The position numbers were made by a program, and so were the translations under genes. The notes beneath the pieces are model-generated. The model searched no databases and was not told the DNA's origin. It was given only the letters and a program-made list of their open reading frames with translations. This document shows positions 11,551 through 22,890 of a stretch of 64,000 nucleotides of DNA, in pieces. Origin of the DNA: Tridacna crocea (taxonomy: Eukaryota > Mollusca > Bivalvia > Cardiida > Cardiidae); the NCBI GenBank assembly GCA_943736015.1, contig OX031060.1:10243501-10307500 (forward strand), read 5' to 3'. The stretch's first letter is position 1; each line of letters opens with the position of its first letter.

Positions 11551-11639
11551 TAAACTTTAATACATGTATTTGTGTATATTACATAAAAAGCGAAAAATAA
11601 AATTAAACGGCTTGAAATAGAACGTTTTAACAGAGGCTC

Positions 11640-12490
11640 TCCCCTGCTCCCTAACTTCCTCGCTCGTTTGCTAGATCCCTGCACCCTAACTTCCTCGCTT
11701 GCTTGATCGCCTTCTACTCCCTGAATCCCTTGCTAGCTTGCTTGCCTCTTGCTCCCTAACTCCCTCGCTAGCTCGCTCGCCTCGCGCTCTTTAACTTTCT
11801 CGCAAGCTTGCTCGCCTTCTGTCCTACTTTGCTCGCTCACCTCCAACTCCCAAACTCGCTAGCTTGCTTGATCGCCTCCTGCTCCCTACTGCCTCGCTAG
11901 CTTACTCGCCTCCCGCTCTTTACCTTCCTCGCTCGCTTGCCCGCCTCTTGCTCCTTAACTGCCTCACCAGCTTGGTCGCCGCCAGCTCTTCAACTTCCTC
12001 GCTAGCTTACTCACCTTCTGTTCCCTAATTCCCAAACTTGCTCGCCTCCCGCTCTTCAACTTCCTCGCTCGCTTGCTCGCCTCTTGTTCCTTGACAGCCT
12101 CGCCAGCTTGCTCGCCTCCCGCTCTTCAACTTCCTCGCTCGCTTGCTCGCCTCTTACTCCTTGACAGCCTCGCCAGCTTGCTCGCCTCCCGCTCTTCAAC
12201 TTCCTCGCTCGCTTGCTCGCCTCTTGCTCCTTGACAGCCTCGCCAGCTTGCTCGCCTCCCGCTCTTTAACTTCCTCGCTCGCTTGCTCGCCTCTTGCTCC
12301 TTAACAGCCTCGACAGCTTGCTCGCCGCCCGCTCTTTAACTGCCTCGCTAGCTTGCTCGCTGCCCGCTTTTTAACTTCCTCGCTAGCTTACTCGCCTTCT
12401 GTTCCCTAATTCCCTAACTTGCTCGCTCACCTCCTGTTCCCAAACTCGCTAGCTCGCTTGCTCGCCTCCTGCTCCCTAACTCATGCTCTC
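11640..12490. repeat. 35-bp minisatellite with 70-bp dimer structure (copy 1)
   Basis: Units begin CTTGCTCGCCTC; alternate monomers carry CTTGCTCCTTGACAGCC and CCGCTCTTCAACTTCC, so the clear period at 12070-12330 is 70 bp made of two 35-bp monomers. The flanks of the array are more degenerate. The array is repeated at 57865-58720. Accidental open frames read as Arg/Lys/Ser-rich peptides and are not considered genes. Confidence 0.85.
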
Positions 12491-13430
12491 CCAAGCTTCC
12501 ACTAGTTTTTCTTGATTATGTCATAGATTTCAAATTCAAAATCATTATTTGTTTCCAACATATTTCAAGACCAGAAAAAAATAAAAGATTTCAAAACGCT
12601 CAAGATCATAAATCCGTTAACAAAGATAAGGCTGCAAAAAAACATGATGGCATGAAAGATTAGGCTGCAAAAACAGGGTGACATATATATTTCAATTACA
12701 AAGGTGGTAAGCATGACGTTTTTCGCTGGAAGAATTTTACAAAACACATCGAAGTCATTAAATCTTTCTCAAGCAGCAAATTTTAGACCTTTTCTAAATT
12801 TATAGCATCTGCAGATGACAAATCTGAAAAAAAGTACGAATAAAATGGAATTATTTCGTAGATTATCTCTCCAAGGCTCGAAAATTATCAATTCTCCCAA
12901 CATCGTTAAATAGTTTTAACAACTCGACATAATGTACTTCTTCTCTATTTATGTAGTTAGTAGACTAGTAAAACAGTCAATTCAGTCAAATACGAATACC
13001 AAAAAAAAACAAACATGTTCATTTTAGTTTTCAAAAAACAGAAAAACATTAAGTATCTTTTCCTGCCAAATTAGTCAGATTCATGACGTTGCAATGTTCT
13101 GCAAGGGGATTTAACTGTTTCGGCGCCAAGTGCTATATATTCGACCTCTTTCGACGGCTAATTTAAATACACTTCACTGAAAGAACACTCGATTGATATC
13201 GGATAAAATCAATATCTGCATAGAATCAACTTTTGAAAAATTAAAAAAAAAAAACATGACAAATAATACATGTAGATGAAATAAGTACAAATACACTAAC
13301 AATGGGTTTTTCGTGCCTCGTCATGCTGGCCGAAACTGTTACGATTTTGGCAAAAGACACGAACGTCAATACACAGACGTTACGTAGTCCGTTTACACAA
13401 CTATTCTCCACAGACGATAGTAGTATGAAA

Positions 13431-14563
13431 AATGCTGAAATTGGGCCAATCGCTTCATCAGCGCATAATGCGTCCCCTAATCGCTTATGAAAAACTAGGG
13501 CGCTTATGAAAAACTAGGGCGCTTATGAAAAACCAGGGGGCTTATGAAAAACTAGGGCGCTTACTGCGCCCTTTTGCGCCCCCAAGTCCCTTTACCAATT
13601 TGATGCGCCAGTGAGTGTGTGAGTGAATGAGTGACTGAGTGACTTGGCTAAATGGCTAGTGAGTTGATTGATTAACTGACTAACCAATTAACCCTATAAA
13701 ACTGTATATAATATACTCCTCAAATCTATGGTCTGTATATTATATACCTAACTATGTGGGACTAACATCCTTGTAAGGATGAACCCACCTATAATTCAAT
13801 TATATCCCTCTCCTACATACATTAAGTTTATAAAAAAAAATGTAAACAACCATAATACAACTCATTTTATTTACTTCCTTGTTTGGGAAAAAATAAAACT
13901 GCGATATTACAATACTAACAAGTATTCTCACAAATGTTTAGTAATTGTATAAGTAGTATTCATGTTTATGTTGTCCCCTGAAAAGACCGACAAACTTTTC
14001 TAGATTGCCTTGGTCCGTCATTGGTGGCAACTTATAGCACCTGAATAGACCGTCAACTTTATTAAATTGTCTTAGCCTGTCATTAGTGCTAGCCTTAACT
14101 ACATATTGGTTTAATTTTTTTCAAGTTGTGTATTAAACTATGAATACCAAAAAGTAAGGCTTACTTAATTTTTAAAACAAATCCAACTTTATACAATTAA
14201 CAATATAAAATAAAATACTTGTCAGCATTATAACACACACTACAGACTGTAAGTTAGCTAAAGAATGTTTGAAATATTGGAAAAATCTTATGTGCATAAT
14301 GTAAGTTGCTAAATTTAGTACACTTATTGTGCAATACTACCCTAACCTTTTACTTTACGTGTATAACTCTGTATCTTCTTCTTTTAAAAAAATATAACTT
14401 TTTTTTTAAAAAGTTATATTTTAGATATTGATGTTTGTATGGTTATAAGTCTAACTCTATTATTAGTGTAATCTGAACTATAACTGATTTTATGGTTTGT
14501 TTTTCATCATCAGGGGACCTAATTGATAAAGGTTGATTCGGAGTTAATTCACCTTCCAAACTC
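13431..14563. other. 1.13-kb segment absent from the duplicate copy
   Basis: At 59633 the partner joins directly from the CAGACGAT block to the CGTACTAGGCTGG block, skipping this segment. Inside lie four to five tandem copies of a 22-bp unit (GCGCTTATGAAAAACTAGGG, 13489-13565), a GAGTGA-rich stretch (13611-13680) and AT-rich sequence without recognisable genes. No clear terminal repeats were seen, so deletion in the other copy is as likely as insertion here. Confidence 0.55.
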
Positions 14564-14631
14564 GTACTAGGCTGGTACGGGGAAAAATCTGCAGAGTTGT
14601 TTTGGACAATTAGGTAACGCCCTATATTCAT
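14443..14631 (-). other. Short open frame of unknown status
   Basis: A 62-codon frame contains NNSADFSPYQPSTSLEGELTP. The composition looks protein-like, but it crosses the indel boundary at 14563 and the duplicate copy near 59640 keeps only the first part. No family is recognised. It may be a fragment of a tail exon or chance. Confidence 0.15.
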
Positions 14632-15801
14632 AGATCGAAATAATTCATAGTAAGGTTAGGAATTAGGGTAGTGGACCCGTAATACTTCTAGTGCAGCATG
14701 GCATGAAATTTCTTGACAGTTGATAAAGACAGAGTTTTATTAGAGATGAAATACTTTTGCACGTTTTTAACCGACCAGAAATTCCTTTTATGTCTATCTT
14801 GAAATTGATTGTTGATACTTTTGGTAGCTTCCAGAAAAGGGAGGTAACTATCATAATCCCTTTATAATGAGAATATAGTGGTTTTAGATTTATAAATGAT
14901 AATTCTAGGAAGGACAGAAAGGAAAAGGTGGTGAAAGAAGTAAAACAAAATACTCATTTTCAATCTTAGCAAATTTTGTAGGATACTATGATATTAGAAA
15001 TGGCTGTTTTCTATTACGGGTCCACCACGTTAAGTGTGAACAACCAAAGATATTTAAAAAATCATAGTTTTCCGGTACAAATTTAACTTTATTTGATATT
15101 TTCACATGACTTCTCTCTGTCCATCATATATCCTACTGTGAAGAGACGTTACTCCTTATTCCTCCTAAGGGAGACCACCAATACACAAATAATTTTAACT
15201 GTGTCACGGGTTCTATCTCTTCAACAAAAAAGGTATATATTTACTTTTAACTTTTAAGCCAATATTTGAATAATATTTCTCTTTTTCTTTCAAATTATTA
15301 ATTCCACACAATGGCTTCCTTGACAAATACCACTTCAGTGTTCTCGACGCTTTGATAAAAAATCTAGACCGGTTTTACCGCAAAACGACCTCTGCTCGTA
15401 ATTACCTTTACCAACTCCTGGTGAAATTTTCAGAAGTTTTGACACTTTTACATTCTTATGCAAGTACAATAACTTTGGTCGTAATTTATTTGAACAGCAA
15501 AAAACTGAAGCTTTTGATTGCCCTGTATCGTTTGTTTTTTATTTCGATGATTCAATATCTGGGGCAATTCATCAAAAAATTTACGAAAACAATCCTCATG
15601 CAAGTACAGCAACTGTTAATTGAATAGCAAAACCTTTAACTGTTGAGGCATTATCTTGTTTTTATTTGGATTTATTGTTGTAGATTAATTTCTACGGTCA
15701 AAAAGACACAGAGTCTTAAGGGCTACTGCCCTATGACTGTGACCAAACATTAGTTAACCTAATTCTGGGCTGACTTAAAAAATCGTAGCGAAAAAAAAAT
15801 A

Positions 15802-15980
15802 TAACCCTTTCCCAAACGACAAATTTTAGACTCTTCCAAAATTGATTTAGGAAGGGTAGAAAACACTGTGGGAAAAGGAGAAAATGCTGGTTACCAGCAT
15901 TTTCTCCTTTTCCCACAATGTTTTCAAAAGGCTTCTACCTCAGGGTTGTTAAAAGTCGTCATTGCGTGGTAACGGAATAA
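15802..15980. mobile_element. Chimeric TTAA hairpin MITE at a duplication junction
   Basis: The first ~36 bases match the start of the MITE at 60878, up to CTCTTCCAAA. The rest, from TTGATTTAGGAAGGGTAG, matches the latter part of the MITE at 62783. The core palindrome GCTGGTTACCAGC is intact. The copy is about 50 bp shorter than full length for this reason. Confidence 0.75.
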
Positions 15981-16391
15981 CATAATATTCTTAATATTCA
16001 CGAATGTATCCAGAAACATTGTGGTACGGCGAAGATGGAACTCGTGACCAGCAGTTTTTCATTTTGCCCCGATATTTACAAAAACAATCGGTTGCAGGAC
16101 AGGACCTGTCTACGTAGGGTTTTAAGTTGAAAACCCTTTCCCAACAAATTCACGAACGTTGGAGACTGTGGGTGACGGCTATCGAAATCATATTGCAAAA
16201 GTAGACAAATTCAGTAACAGCGTTTTTCTCCTTTTCCCTCAATAATTTGTACCATCTTCAGAGGCAGTTCCACCATTTTAACAACGAAATTTAATCATGT
16301 TTTTATATGCAAATAATGTCTACAGTACTTTCGATTTGGACTTAGCTATATGTTTGTATTCTAGTAAAGATTAAAGCAGGAGAAAGATGTA

Positions 16392-16825
16392 CTAAGAATA
16401 AGTCCAGTGTTGATGAGATATTCTCAAGCTTAATGATGAAATTTTGTCACGAGATGATTCCCCGATGGAAAGCCCTTGCTGACAACTAGATTTCCTAGCC
16501 ATTTTGAATTTTTGTTCAACGTGGGGTCTGGTTGCACCGGCGTGTTGTGGGTATCCAGAAATTTGTGAGGGCACAGCGTAATGCCTGGCATCTTGTGAAT
16601 AAGTAGCCATGGCAACTGTCTGACCTTGTTGGTTCGGTACTTCTCGATTATTCATATTGCAAGTTCCGATTAACACTAAGACGTAAAGGATTGCAGCCAG
16701 GATCCCTCCGACCCCAGTGATAATAATAGAAAAAGGAACCAAAAAGAGACTGAATCGCCCCAGTTCATTGTGGGCACTTACGGTTTGACTCCCGAACCTA
16801 CCAGAAGCTGCAAGCGCCATAATGC
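16392..16825 (-). CDS. Claudin/PMP22-like gene A, exon 3 (terminal)
   Basis: This exon encodes the second extracellular loop, TM4 and cytoplasmic tail. The acceptor (TTTCAG, minus strand) precedes GCATTATGGCG; the preceding exon ends in one T, so the junction codon is TGC (Cys) and the frame continues IMALAASGRFGSQTV. TM4 is around IIITGVGGILAAILYVLVLI, followed by CNMNNREVPNQQGQ. A one-base expansion of a T run near 16508-16513, compared with the copies at 9575 and 63473, shifts the tail into a different frame ending HQHWTYS. It is the first exon-3 copy downstream of exons 1 and 2 (31928-32192, 29256-29489), giving a 12.4-kb last intron full of repeats. Whether this or another copy is used cannot be told from sequence. 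Confidence 0.7.
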
Positions 16826-17053
16826 CTGAAATGCAGAGAAGAAAAAGATTATCAAAGTAAGTAACAAGAAAAAGTTGATGCAAAGCATCAAAGTCGCCGC
16901 AAAAAATTGTTTAATGCTTGAAGAAAGCCGGGGCAATTAAGTAAATGTCAGTTTTCATCAGCAGATTTTTTAACACATTATGAAATTGATGGGACTGAAT
17001 GTATATCAAATCTTGTCTTCTATTATAGTATCTAATACCCTCGCACAGCGCTC

Positions 17054-17285
17054 TCTAAACTTTTTTCCAAAGGAAAAATATCAGACTCGTCAAAATTCAA
17101 AGAGTTGGCAGACGACAATTTAAAAAGCGGCAAAAATGATGGAAAATTCGCTAGTAGTGGCGGAAAGGATTTGACAAAGGAGAAATTGCTTATAATGAGC
17201 AATTTCTCCTTATCCAACATGTTTTCCAAAAGAATTTGACAGCACCCATGTGATAACCCGTGTTTGTTTGGGAAAGTGTTGAAAA
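17054..17285. repeat. Old diverged TTAA-type hairpin MITE (copy 2)
   Basis: Inverted counterpart of 9117-9345, with the same decayed ends and a central inverted repeat around AAATTGCTTATAATGAGC. Confidence 0.5.
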
Positions 17286-17557
17286 CAGGGCTAAGTTACT
17301 AAATAATGCTGTCCTAGGAAAGTATGATTCAAGAGGACGTAAGTTTGCAAGGCATGCTTTCAATTTAACAAGTCTAAAACTACAGAGTTAATAAAGAATC
17401 ATGGTTTTGCATTGTGATTTATGAACAACAGCGAAAAAGTGGCCACTCTCCAGATTTTTTCCCACAAAGTAAATTTACCCAGAACTCGATGAGAAATAAA
17501 CAAAGGGGTTCTAAACAATCTTTGTTTTAAATACTAAACTTAGAAAAGAAGTAACCA

Positions 17558-17763
17558 TCTTACGAACAAAGTCCGTAACAAAGAAACAAATGAATAAATG
17601 CATGGCAGAAATAAGGTACCGAGCGGGATTCGAACCCCGAACTCCCGGACGCAAGGCCAATACCCTAACCACTGAGCCAAAGAGATATCTCCCTGACGCA
17701 GTAGCCAGGTATTGTATTTAAATCGGGAGTATGCCATGCAGGAAGGAGTGGTCTCCCGTAACA
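17558..17763 (-). repeat. TRIM 3' LTR
   Basis: 206-bp direct repeat, identical to 17880-18085. It includes a tRNA-like segment and a TTTAAATA stretch that could act as a TATA-like element. It lies next to the polypurine tract at 17764-17775. Confidence 0.9.
17626..17679 (-). promoter_or_regulatory. tRNA-like Pol III A and B boxes in the 3' LTR
   Basis: The minus strand has TGGCTCAGTGG (17679-17669, A box) and GGTTCGAATCC (17636-17626, perfect B-box consensus), 32 bases apart. A T-arm can form around the B box. No matching 7-bp acceptor stem is visible, so this is a tRNA-derived promoter rather than a functional tRNA. The same pair recurs at 17948-18001 in the other LTR. Confidence 0.8.
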
Positions 17764-17861
17764 CACCCCCTCTTAAAGTCATCATTTATTCATGACTCAA
17801 AGCCTTATTAGGCAGGAAGTCCAATTTTGGACAACAAATGGGATTAATGGCTCAATGGCCA

Positions 17862-17879
17862 ATCCCGGACGAGCCCCCA
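17862..17879 (-). promoter_or_regulatory. Primer binding site for tRNA-Pro
   Basis: TGGGGGCTCGTCCGGGAT starts at the first base after the 5' LTR. It is the well-known 18-nt primer binding site complementary to the 3' end of tRNA-Pro, as used by many retroelements. Confidence 0.92.
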
Positions 17880-18085
17880 TCTTACGAACAAAGTCCGTAA
17901 CAAAGAAACAAATGAATAAATGCATGGCAGAAATAAGGTACCGAGCGGGATTCGAACCCCGAACTCCCGGACGCAAGGCCAATACCCTAACCACTGAGCC
18001 AAAGAGATATCTCCCTGACGCAGTAGCCAGGTATTGTATTTAAATCGGGAGTATGCCATGCAGGAAGGAGTGGTCTCCCGTAACA
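17880..18085 (-). repeat. TRIM 5' LTR
   Basis: Identical to the other LTR, implying recent insertion. It is adjacent to the primer binding site and carries the same A and B boxes at 17948-18001. Confidence 0.9.
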
Positions 18086-18189
18086 ACCAATAATAGTCAG
18101 ATACAATCATAACCATCATACTCGTTCTTCGGCGGAATTTAACACAATTTCAGCTATGTACAATTTTAGCAGTGGTCATTCAACAGAAA

Positions 18190-18445
18190 ACACACAAATA
18201 GTAGGAAAAACTAGGTACCAAATAATCAAAATGATAATTAAACCTGTGTAAGAAATGACCAAAGTGGGTACAAAATGACCAACTGGATACGAAATGAGAA
18301 AAATAGAAAGTATAAGTAGGTCAGAAATAACCAAATTCGTACGAAATGACCTAGGTATGAAATTAATTAGGTACGAAATGACTGGAAACCTGTACAGCCT
18401 TGACCAATGGAAACAAGGCATTTATTTGGATGTGTCCATTTCTCA
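18190..18445. repeat. GTACGAAATGACC-type degenerate minisatellite (copy 2)
   Basis: Inverted-arm counterpart of 8465-8700. Units such as GTACGAAATGACC recur with substitutions in the conserved frame AAATGACCAA. Confidence 0.55.
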
Positions 18446-19440
18446 CGAATAGCGAAAATAAAAGTAATAATTGGGCGGATTTTTTTATGTTGCAAGTGTT
18501 AACAGAACAAAAATAGTATCGTATTGTATATACTTCGTAGTTTAAGAATGAATTAAAAAGCCAGTTTAAGGCAAAGTAGAAAGATTCCTTATTAACTTAA
18601 TATCCCTGTAAAAAAGAAATTCCCATTGTCCATGTCCTAACTTGAAAAACTATTAAAAATATAGTCGCGCTCATCTGCACGGCGACTAATTAGTTTGGTG
18701 AAACAAGTTTTATGGCTATACTTTTCCGGCTCAGATGCAAGCATCGCACGTAGATGGAATCACTAATAACGGGAAAAAACTGTTTCTACATAGTTTCAAA
18801 TACGTTTCCGATGATATGGTTCGGTGACGTATCCCGCGTGCGAAATACGTGCGATTTGATTGGTTAAAATGTTAGTTCATAATGTTCATCCGCAATCTAT
18901 GAAAAAGGAAGACACCAGCCATTTAAACGGTGTTGGTTTTAATTCTTTTGCCGTTTAAAGGTGGCCCTTCAGATTTTGAGACGAAAATTTAACAAAAGTG
19001 CAAAAAAAGTCATCCTTAGAGATGTACAAGCCGACACCGAGTAAGGAATAAAAGCACGGAGTACGGATATTTGAGCGGGGGTCATCTCAGAAGCTAGGAG
19101 GTTATCGATAAATGTAATCCGCTAATTACTCTATCCGCATCTACCGTTTTTCTGTCGTACCTGTATAGTTTTTACTCGCCCAGGATTTCAGTCCGATCAT
19201 TTTTCCCATCTTTACATTTGGACGTAAATTTATCAAAAAATGACACTGTATTATTGACAGAGTAAAGTCCGAATATAAAAGAGAAAACAAAAATGACCGG
19301 GCTGGAACACAGGCTAGGGTTTTTTTTACAATTAAATCTTTACTAAATTGCCTTTTTACCAGACCAAATAAAAGCAATTGCAGACGACTAATTAAATGTA
19401 GCTTAAGTGGAAGTTTCTGTCTTTGATTAGGTACATGTAG

Positions 19441-19515
19441 AAAACATTGTGGGAAAAGGTGAAAAATGTTTGTCACTAGCATTTAGTCCTTTTCCCGCAA
19501 TGTTTTCAAAATCCA
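19441..19515. repeat. Partial TTAA hairpin MITE core
   Basis: It retains AAAACATTGTGGGAAAAGG on one side and CCTTTTCCCGCAATGTTTTC on the other, with a decayed centre. Confidence 0.55.
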
Positions 19516-20872
19516 TTCATAATCTATGCCTTCGAGCATCCGAGGGATAAGTATCGACCAATACGTATTATCCTTTTTTGGACTGCATAGCGTAACCCGA
19601 GTTGAAACTTTAAGCCTGTCGTAGGTTTTCTGAGTGCTAAAATGCCATCTAATCATTGTAAAACCATTGGCATGTATCTCACTGCTCAGGCGTCGACGAC
19701 TCGTGTAGTGGGTAAATAAGATTTTATATCGTTAAATTTCGCATAAATTAAAAAAGAATAGTTTAGGAGAATTTTGTCAATTTTCCCTCTGGCTTTTGAT
19801 TTACTTCTTGGCATTAATATTGGTATAATAAATAAAGAGTGATTTACGATTGCTCCAAAATGTGGCCATGTTCATGCGGCGGCTCCCTGAAAGCCGTTTT
19901 CCTGGCACATATGTGACAAGAGTGAGCAAGCTCCTGCATATGAAACCAAAATATCATTCAGGGATGTTCTGGGAAAAGGGGGCTTAGTGCATCTGCGAAA
20001 AGCATCACGCTGACCTTGGCAGAAAATTTTGGCTATTGATCAGTTTTGTATGTCAAAGGACCAGTCAACCTCATTATTAAGTAGGTTGTTAAAAAAGGTA
20101 GATGTCATGTACCCATAACTATATGATGACTTATTTGGGACTATGGATATCGGTAATGCATTAAACCCCCCCCCCTTTTTTTTGCAGAAAATTGCGGGTT
20201 GGATACTTAGATGAAGCAAACCTTTCTCCGGCTTTTTTCGAGAAAAGTAGTCAGTTACATGTAACGATATATGCAAAGAGAGTTGTGTGAGAAAGCCAGG
20301 AAAACATGAGTACCTTTGATTCCGTGGAATATATGAAAGGGATCTACTCGCATTTGCGGAAAAACAAAAAGTCAACATCAAACGATTTCATGTGCGCTGG
20401 CCAACCTCTGTCAATTTTTTAAAGAAATTAGTCATTTTAACATGTTTATTTTACAGTCGTTCAACAAATATTTATTTTGCTCGCAAATTAATGTAGATGT
20501 CAAATTTTATATTTATGTCAAAAAAAATATAACAAACCCATGGTAAAGTGAATACCGATTTTTATGCACTGGTTTGGGGCCAAAAAATCATGAATTTAAA
20601 TCATGAAGTAGCGAGATCCTCTGAGAGACTTTAATGACTTTAATCAAAGTAGCATGTACAATTGACATGATAAAAAACGAAAGCAAATGAAAACACAGCA
20701 TCATTTAAAACCTTACCACACCACAAAATTTTGGACAGGTACAAATCGAAAGCACTTGAATACAGCAAATTAAGTGTTACTAAATTTATGTTTCCTGCCT
20801 TTGATTGGAAGGAAAATATTATGTGGAAGGGATAAAAAGCTAGTTGCAACATTTTCTCTTTTTCTTCCACTT
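19516..20872. other. Unassigned interior of the 3.9-kb element
   Basis: AT-rich sequence with short accidental frames only; no domain, RNA gene or clear repeat recognised. A C8-T9 homopolymer run lies at about 20166-20184. Confidence 0.4.
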
Positions 20873-21420
20873 TGTCGATGTATAGGCCTATACAATGGTC
20901 CTCTATTGTAGAAAGGAGAGAACTGAAGGAAAGTTGGCTTGAAATACATTCTGCTGTTTGGGCGATAGATGGAACAAGCCATGAAATACATGTAGATGTA
21001 TACCGACCAGTTCAAAACCAACAACAGTTTTATTCTGGCCATAGAAATTATCACTGCCTTCATACTCAAATTATCGTTGACAATAAAGGTATGATTAGAC
21101 ATATTGAGCCTGGTTTTCTTGGCCATCAGAATGATGCACCAACTTAAAGAATTATGCGTCAATAGATGCTCAAGATCTACCTTTTCCTGTCGATTGTGTT
21201 TTTCTTGCGGGCCAAATTTACCCAAATGGATACCCAATCATAACGCCGTATAGCACATCTCAGCAGAATACAGGGTCAAGAAAGGGTAATGTGTGAGAGG
21301 TACAACAGATACTACAGGAGGTATAAAGTGTCTGTTGAACATGCAATCGCTCAGGTAAAGGGGTACAAAAGCTTGAGTTCAGTTTGGCATCACCCCGACA
21401 GTTTCTCGGTGTGACTGTAA
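20873..21420 (+). pseudogene. PIF/Harbinger-type DDE transposase remnant
   Basis: The frame at 20872-21147 reads WAIDGTSHEIHV with FYSGHRNYHCLHTQIIVDN and GFLGHQNDA, the pattern of the first catalytic aspartate region in DDE_Tnp_4 transposases. After a stop, other frames continue LPVDCVFLAGQIYPNGYPII, where the second catalytic aspartate expected in an ADxGY-type motif is missing, and then KVSVEHAIAQVKGYKSL, the glutamate-containing motif. At least two frameshifts and the lost aspartate make it inactive. It is a different family from the transposase at 4977-6581. Whether it drove the surrounding TTAA element is doubtful; it may be a nested insertion. Confidence 0.75.
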
Positions 21421-21788
21421 GAGTATGCTCTGCTTTGGTATGCTGAAAAAGACGCATCAGTCTCGTAATGTAAAAAGGGGGAAGTTTAAAACGTTTTAAG
21501 TGAAGACTCAATATACAAGAATTCTATTATTGAGAAATGCACTATTGGAATATAGTTTTCTTCGAGTTTTTTGCTATTGATGCCTCTTTCGCTTATACCG
21601 CCGTATGAATACCGGTTTTAGGGGTGTTTTATTACCCTAAAAATGAGGTGTGCGATGCACAATCGGGTTTTTTTTTTATGTAAATACTTATTTAGCTAAG
21701 ATCTGTTGAGAGAATGTTGAGATCAGGACAGAATGTTGCGGTACCATCATACTGAAGTGATTAGATCTAGAATGGAGGAACAATTGAC

Positions 21789-22014
21789 TTAACCCTTTCC
21801 CAAACGACAAATTTTTGGACTAGACCAAATTGAAAGCATTTGCAGACGACAATTCAACTCTTGCTGATAAGATGATTTCTGTCTATGATAGGGTAGAAAA
21901 CGTGGGAAAAGGAAAAAATGCTGGTTACTAGCATTTTCTCCTTTTCCCACAATGTTTTCAAAAGGCTACTATTTCAGACCCGTAAAAACCAGGGATTGTT
22001 TGGGAAAGGGTTAA
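21789..22014. mobile_element. TTAA hairpin MITE, complete copy
   Basis: TTAA at both ends (21789-21792, 22011-22014) with ends TTAACCCTTTCCCAAAC and GTTTGGGAAAGGGTTAA. Core GCTGGTTACTAGC; the left arm lacks five bases of ATTGT, so the hairpin is asymmetric. It is nested in the 3.9-kb element. Confidence 0.9.
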
Positions 22015-22019
22015 GAAAC

Positions 22020-22890
22020 CGTGAACGGTTTTACCAAAGGAACCGGTTCATGTTTTTAGTTCATGTTTGGGTGGTTTCAAACTTTGGGTAGTTTACTTGT
22101 ATTGCAAGAGACCAAAGAGTAGTAAACTAAAATCCACAATACGATCCAAAGAAGAGTTACGGCCAAACGTAACTCAGTGTGTTACATATGTTACAATTTC
22201 TCATAGAAATATTACAGACATCGTTTTTATTCTCTGAGAAGTGAAATTTTAGCTTGGTCTATTTAAAAGTACCTTGCAAAAGCAGACGATCGACAGCGAG
22301 CATCTCTTAAATAGCAAATTACCTTTATCGATAGTCTCGTAGATTTTGAGACGAACCCCTAGTCTAAACTCCGTACTCCTTGTCAAATATCCGTATTCAG
22401 TGTCGGCTTGTACATCTCTTATACTCCCAAAGCCTTTTAATTTTCATTCATAAAACCCCAGTAGTCGAAAACCGTCCGACAACACGAGAAATTAGAGATT
22501 TACTACGGCCCAGGTTGACACCAACGGGAGACACGTTCTATTTTTAGATGATCAATTCGTTCATTTACATACAGGAATACACAGAAGAAGCTTCAAACAT
22601 AGCGACGGAAGAAGACATTATGGAAAATAACTATTACCTGTTTGTTATGATAGGAAATTTGAGCGTTATGAGTCACGTGAAATTCCCACAATGCTTTATT
22701 GATTTTTTGCGCGAAATCTAAAAATACCTTAACAGGCTACGTGGCCTTTTAAGGGAATACCATCAGAAAAAATTTTTTTTGCAATTTTATGAATCTTAAT
22801 TATTGATGATTTTTATTATTTTTTCATAAGAATTTCAGTGATATATATATATATTTTAATTTGGTGAGATGTAAAATTTCTGAATACCCA
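22020..22890. other. Right part of the 3.9-kb element, no gene seen
   Basis: A block near 22430-22510 (CATAAAACCCCAGTA, GAGATTTAC) recurs near 53080-53150. The sequence is otherwise AT-rich with a TA microsatellite at 22843-22855. No coding frame is supported. Confidence 0.45.

Larger units (their letters stand above)
11567..15838. repeat. Direct segmental duplication, copy 1 (partner 57793-60917)
   Basis: The stretch matches 57793-60917 in the same order and orientation: TTTGTGTATATTACATAAA at the start, then the 35-bp minisatellite, the TCATGACGTTGCAATG block and the AATTCTGGGCTGACTT block. The main difference is about 1.13 kb present here (13431-14563) and absent from the partner. The copy ends inside a chimeric MITE. 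Confidence 0.85.
17558..18085 (-). mobile_element. TRIM: miniature LTR retrotransposon with tRNA-like promoter in its LTRs
   Basis: Two 206-bp direct repeats (17558-17763 and 17880-18085), identical by reading, flank 116 bp of internal sequence. The element is bounded by the 4-bp target duplication ACCA (17554-17557 and 18086-18089); the left arm near 8840 has the empty site with one ACCA. On the minus strand the LTR begins TGTTACGGGAG. Immediately after the upstream LTR is TGGGGGCTCGTCCGGGAT, the primer binding site complementary to tRNA-Pro, and just before the downstream LTR is the purine run AAGAGGGGG. There is no coding capacity, so it must be mobilised in trans. Each LTR contains a tRNA-like A and B box. 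Confidence 0.92.

Noticed and set aside
13302..13490. 62-codon plus-strand frame starting MGFSCLVMLAETV
   Set aside because: The duplicate near 59517 keeps only the start; no domain, and it ends inside a tandem repeat.
17626..17679. A tRNA gene
   Set aside because: A and B boxes are present but no 7-bp acceptor stem pairs, and the segment is part of an LTR repeated 322 bp away.
20770..21237. 155-codon minus-strand frame
   Set aside because: Antisense to the Harbinger-type transposase remnant.
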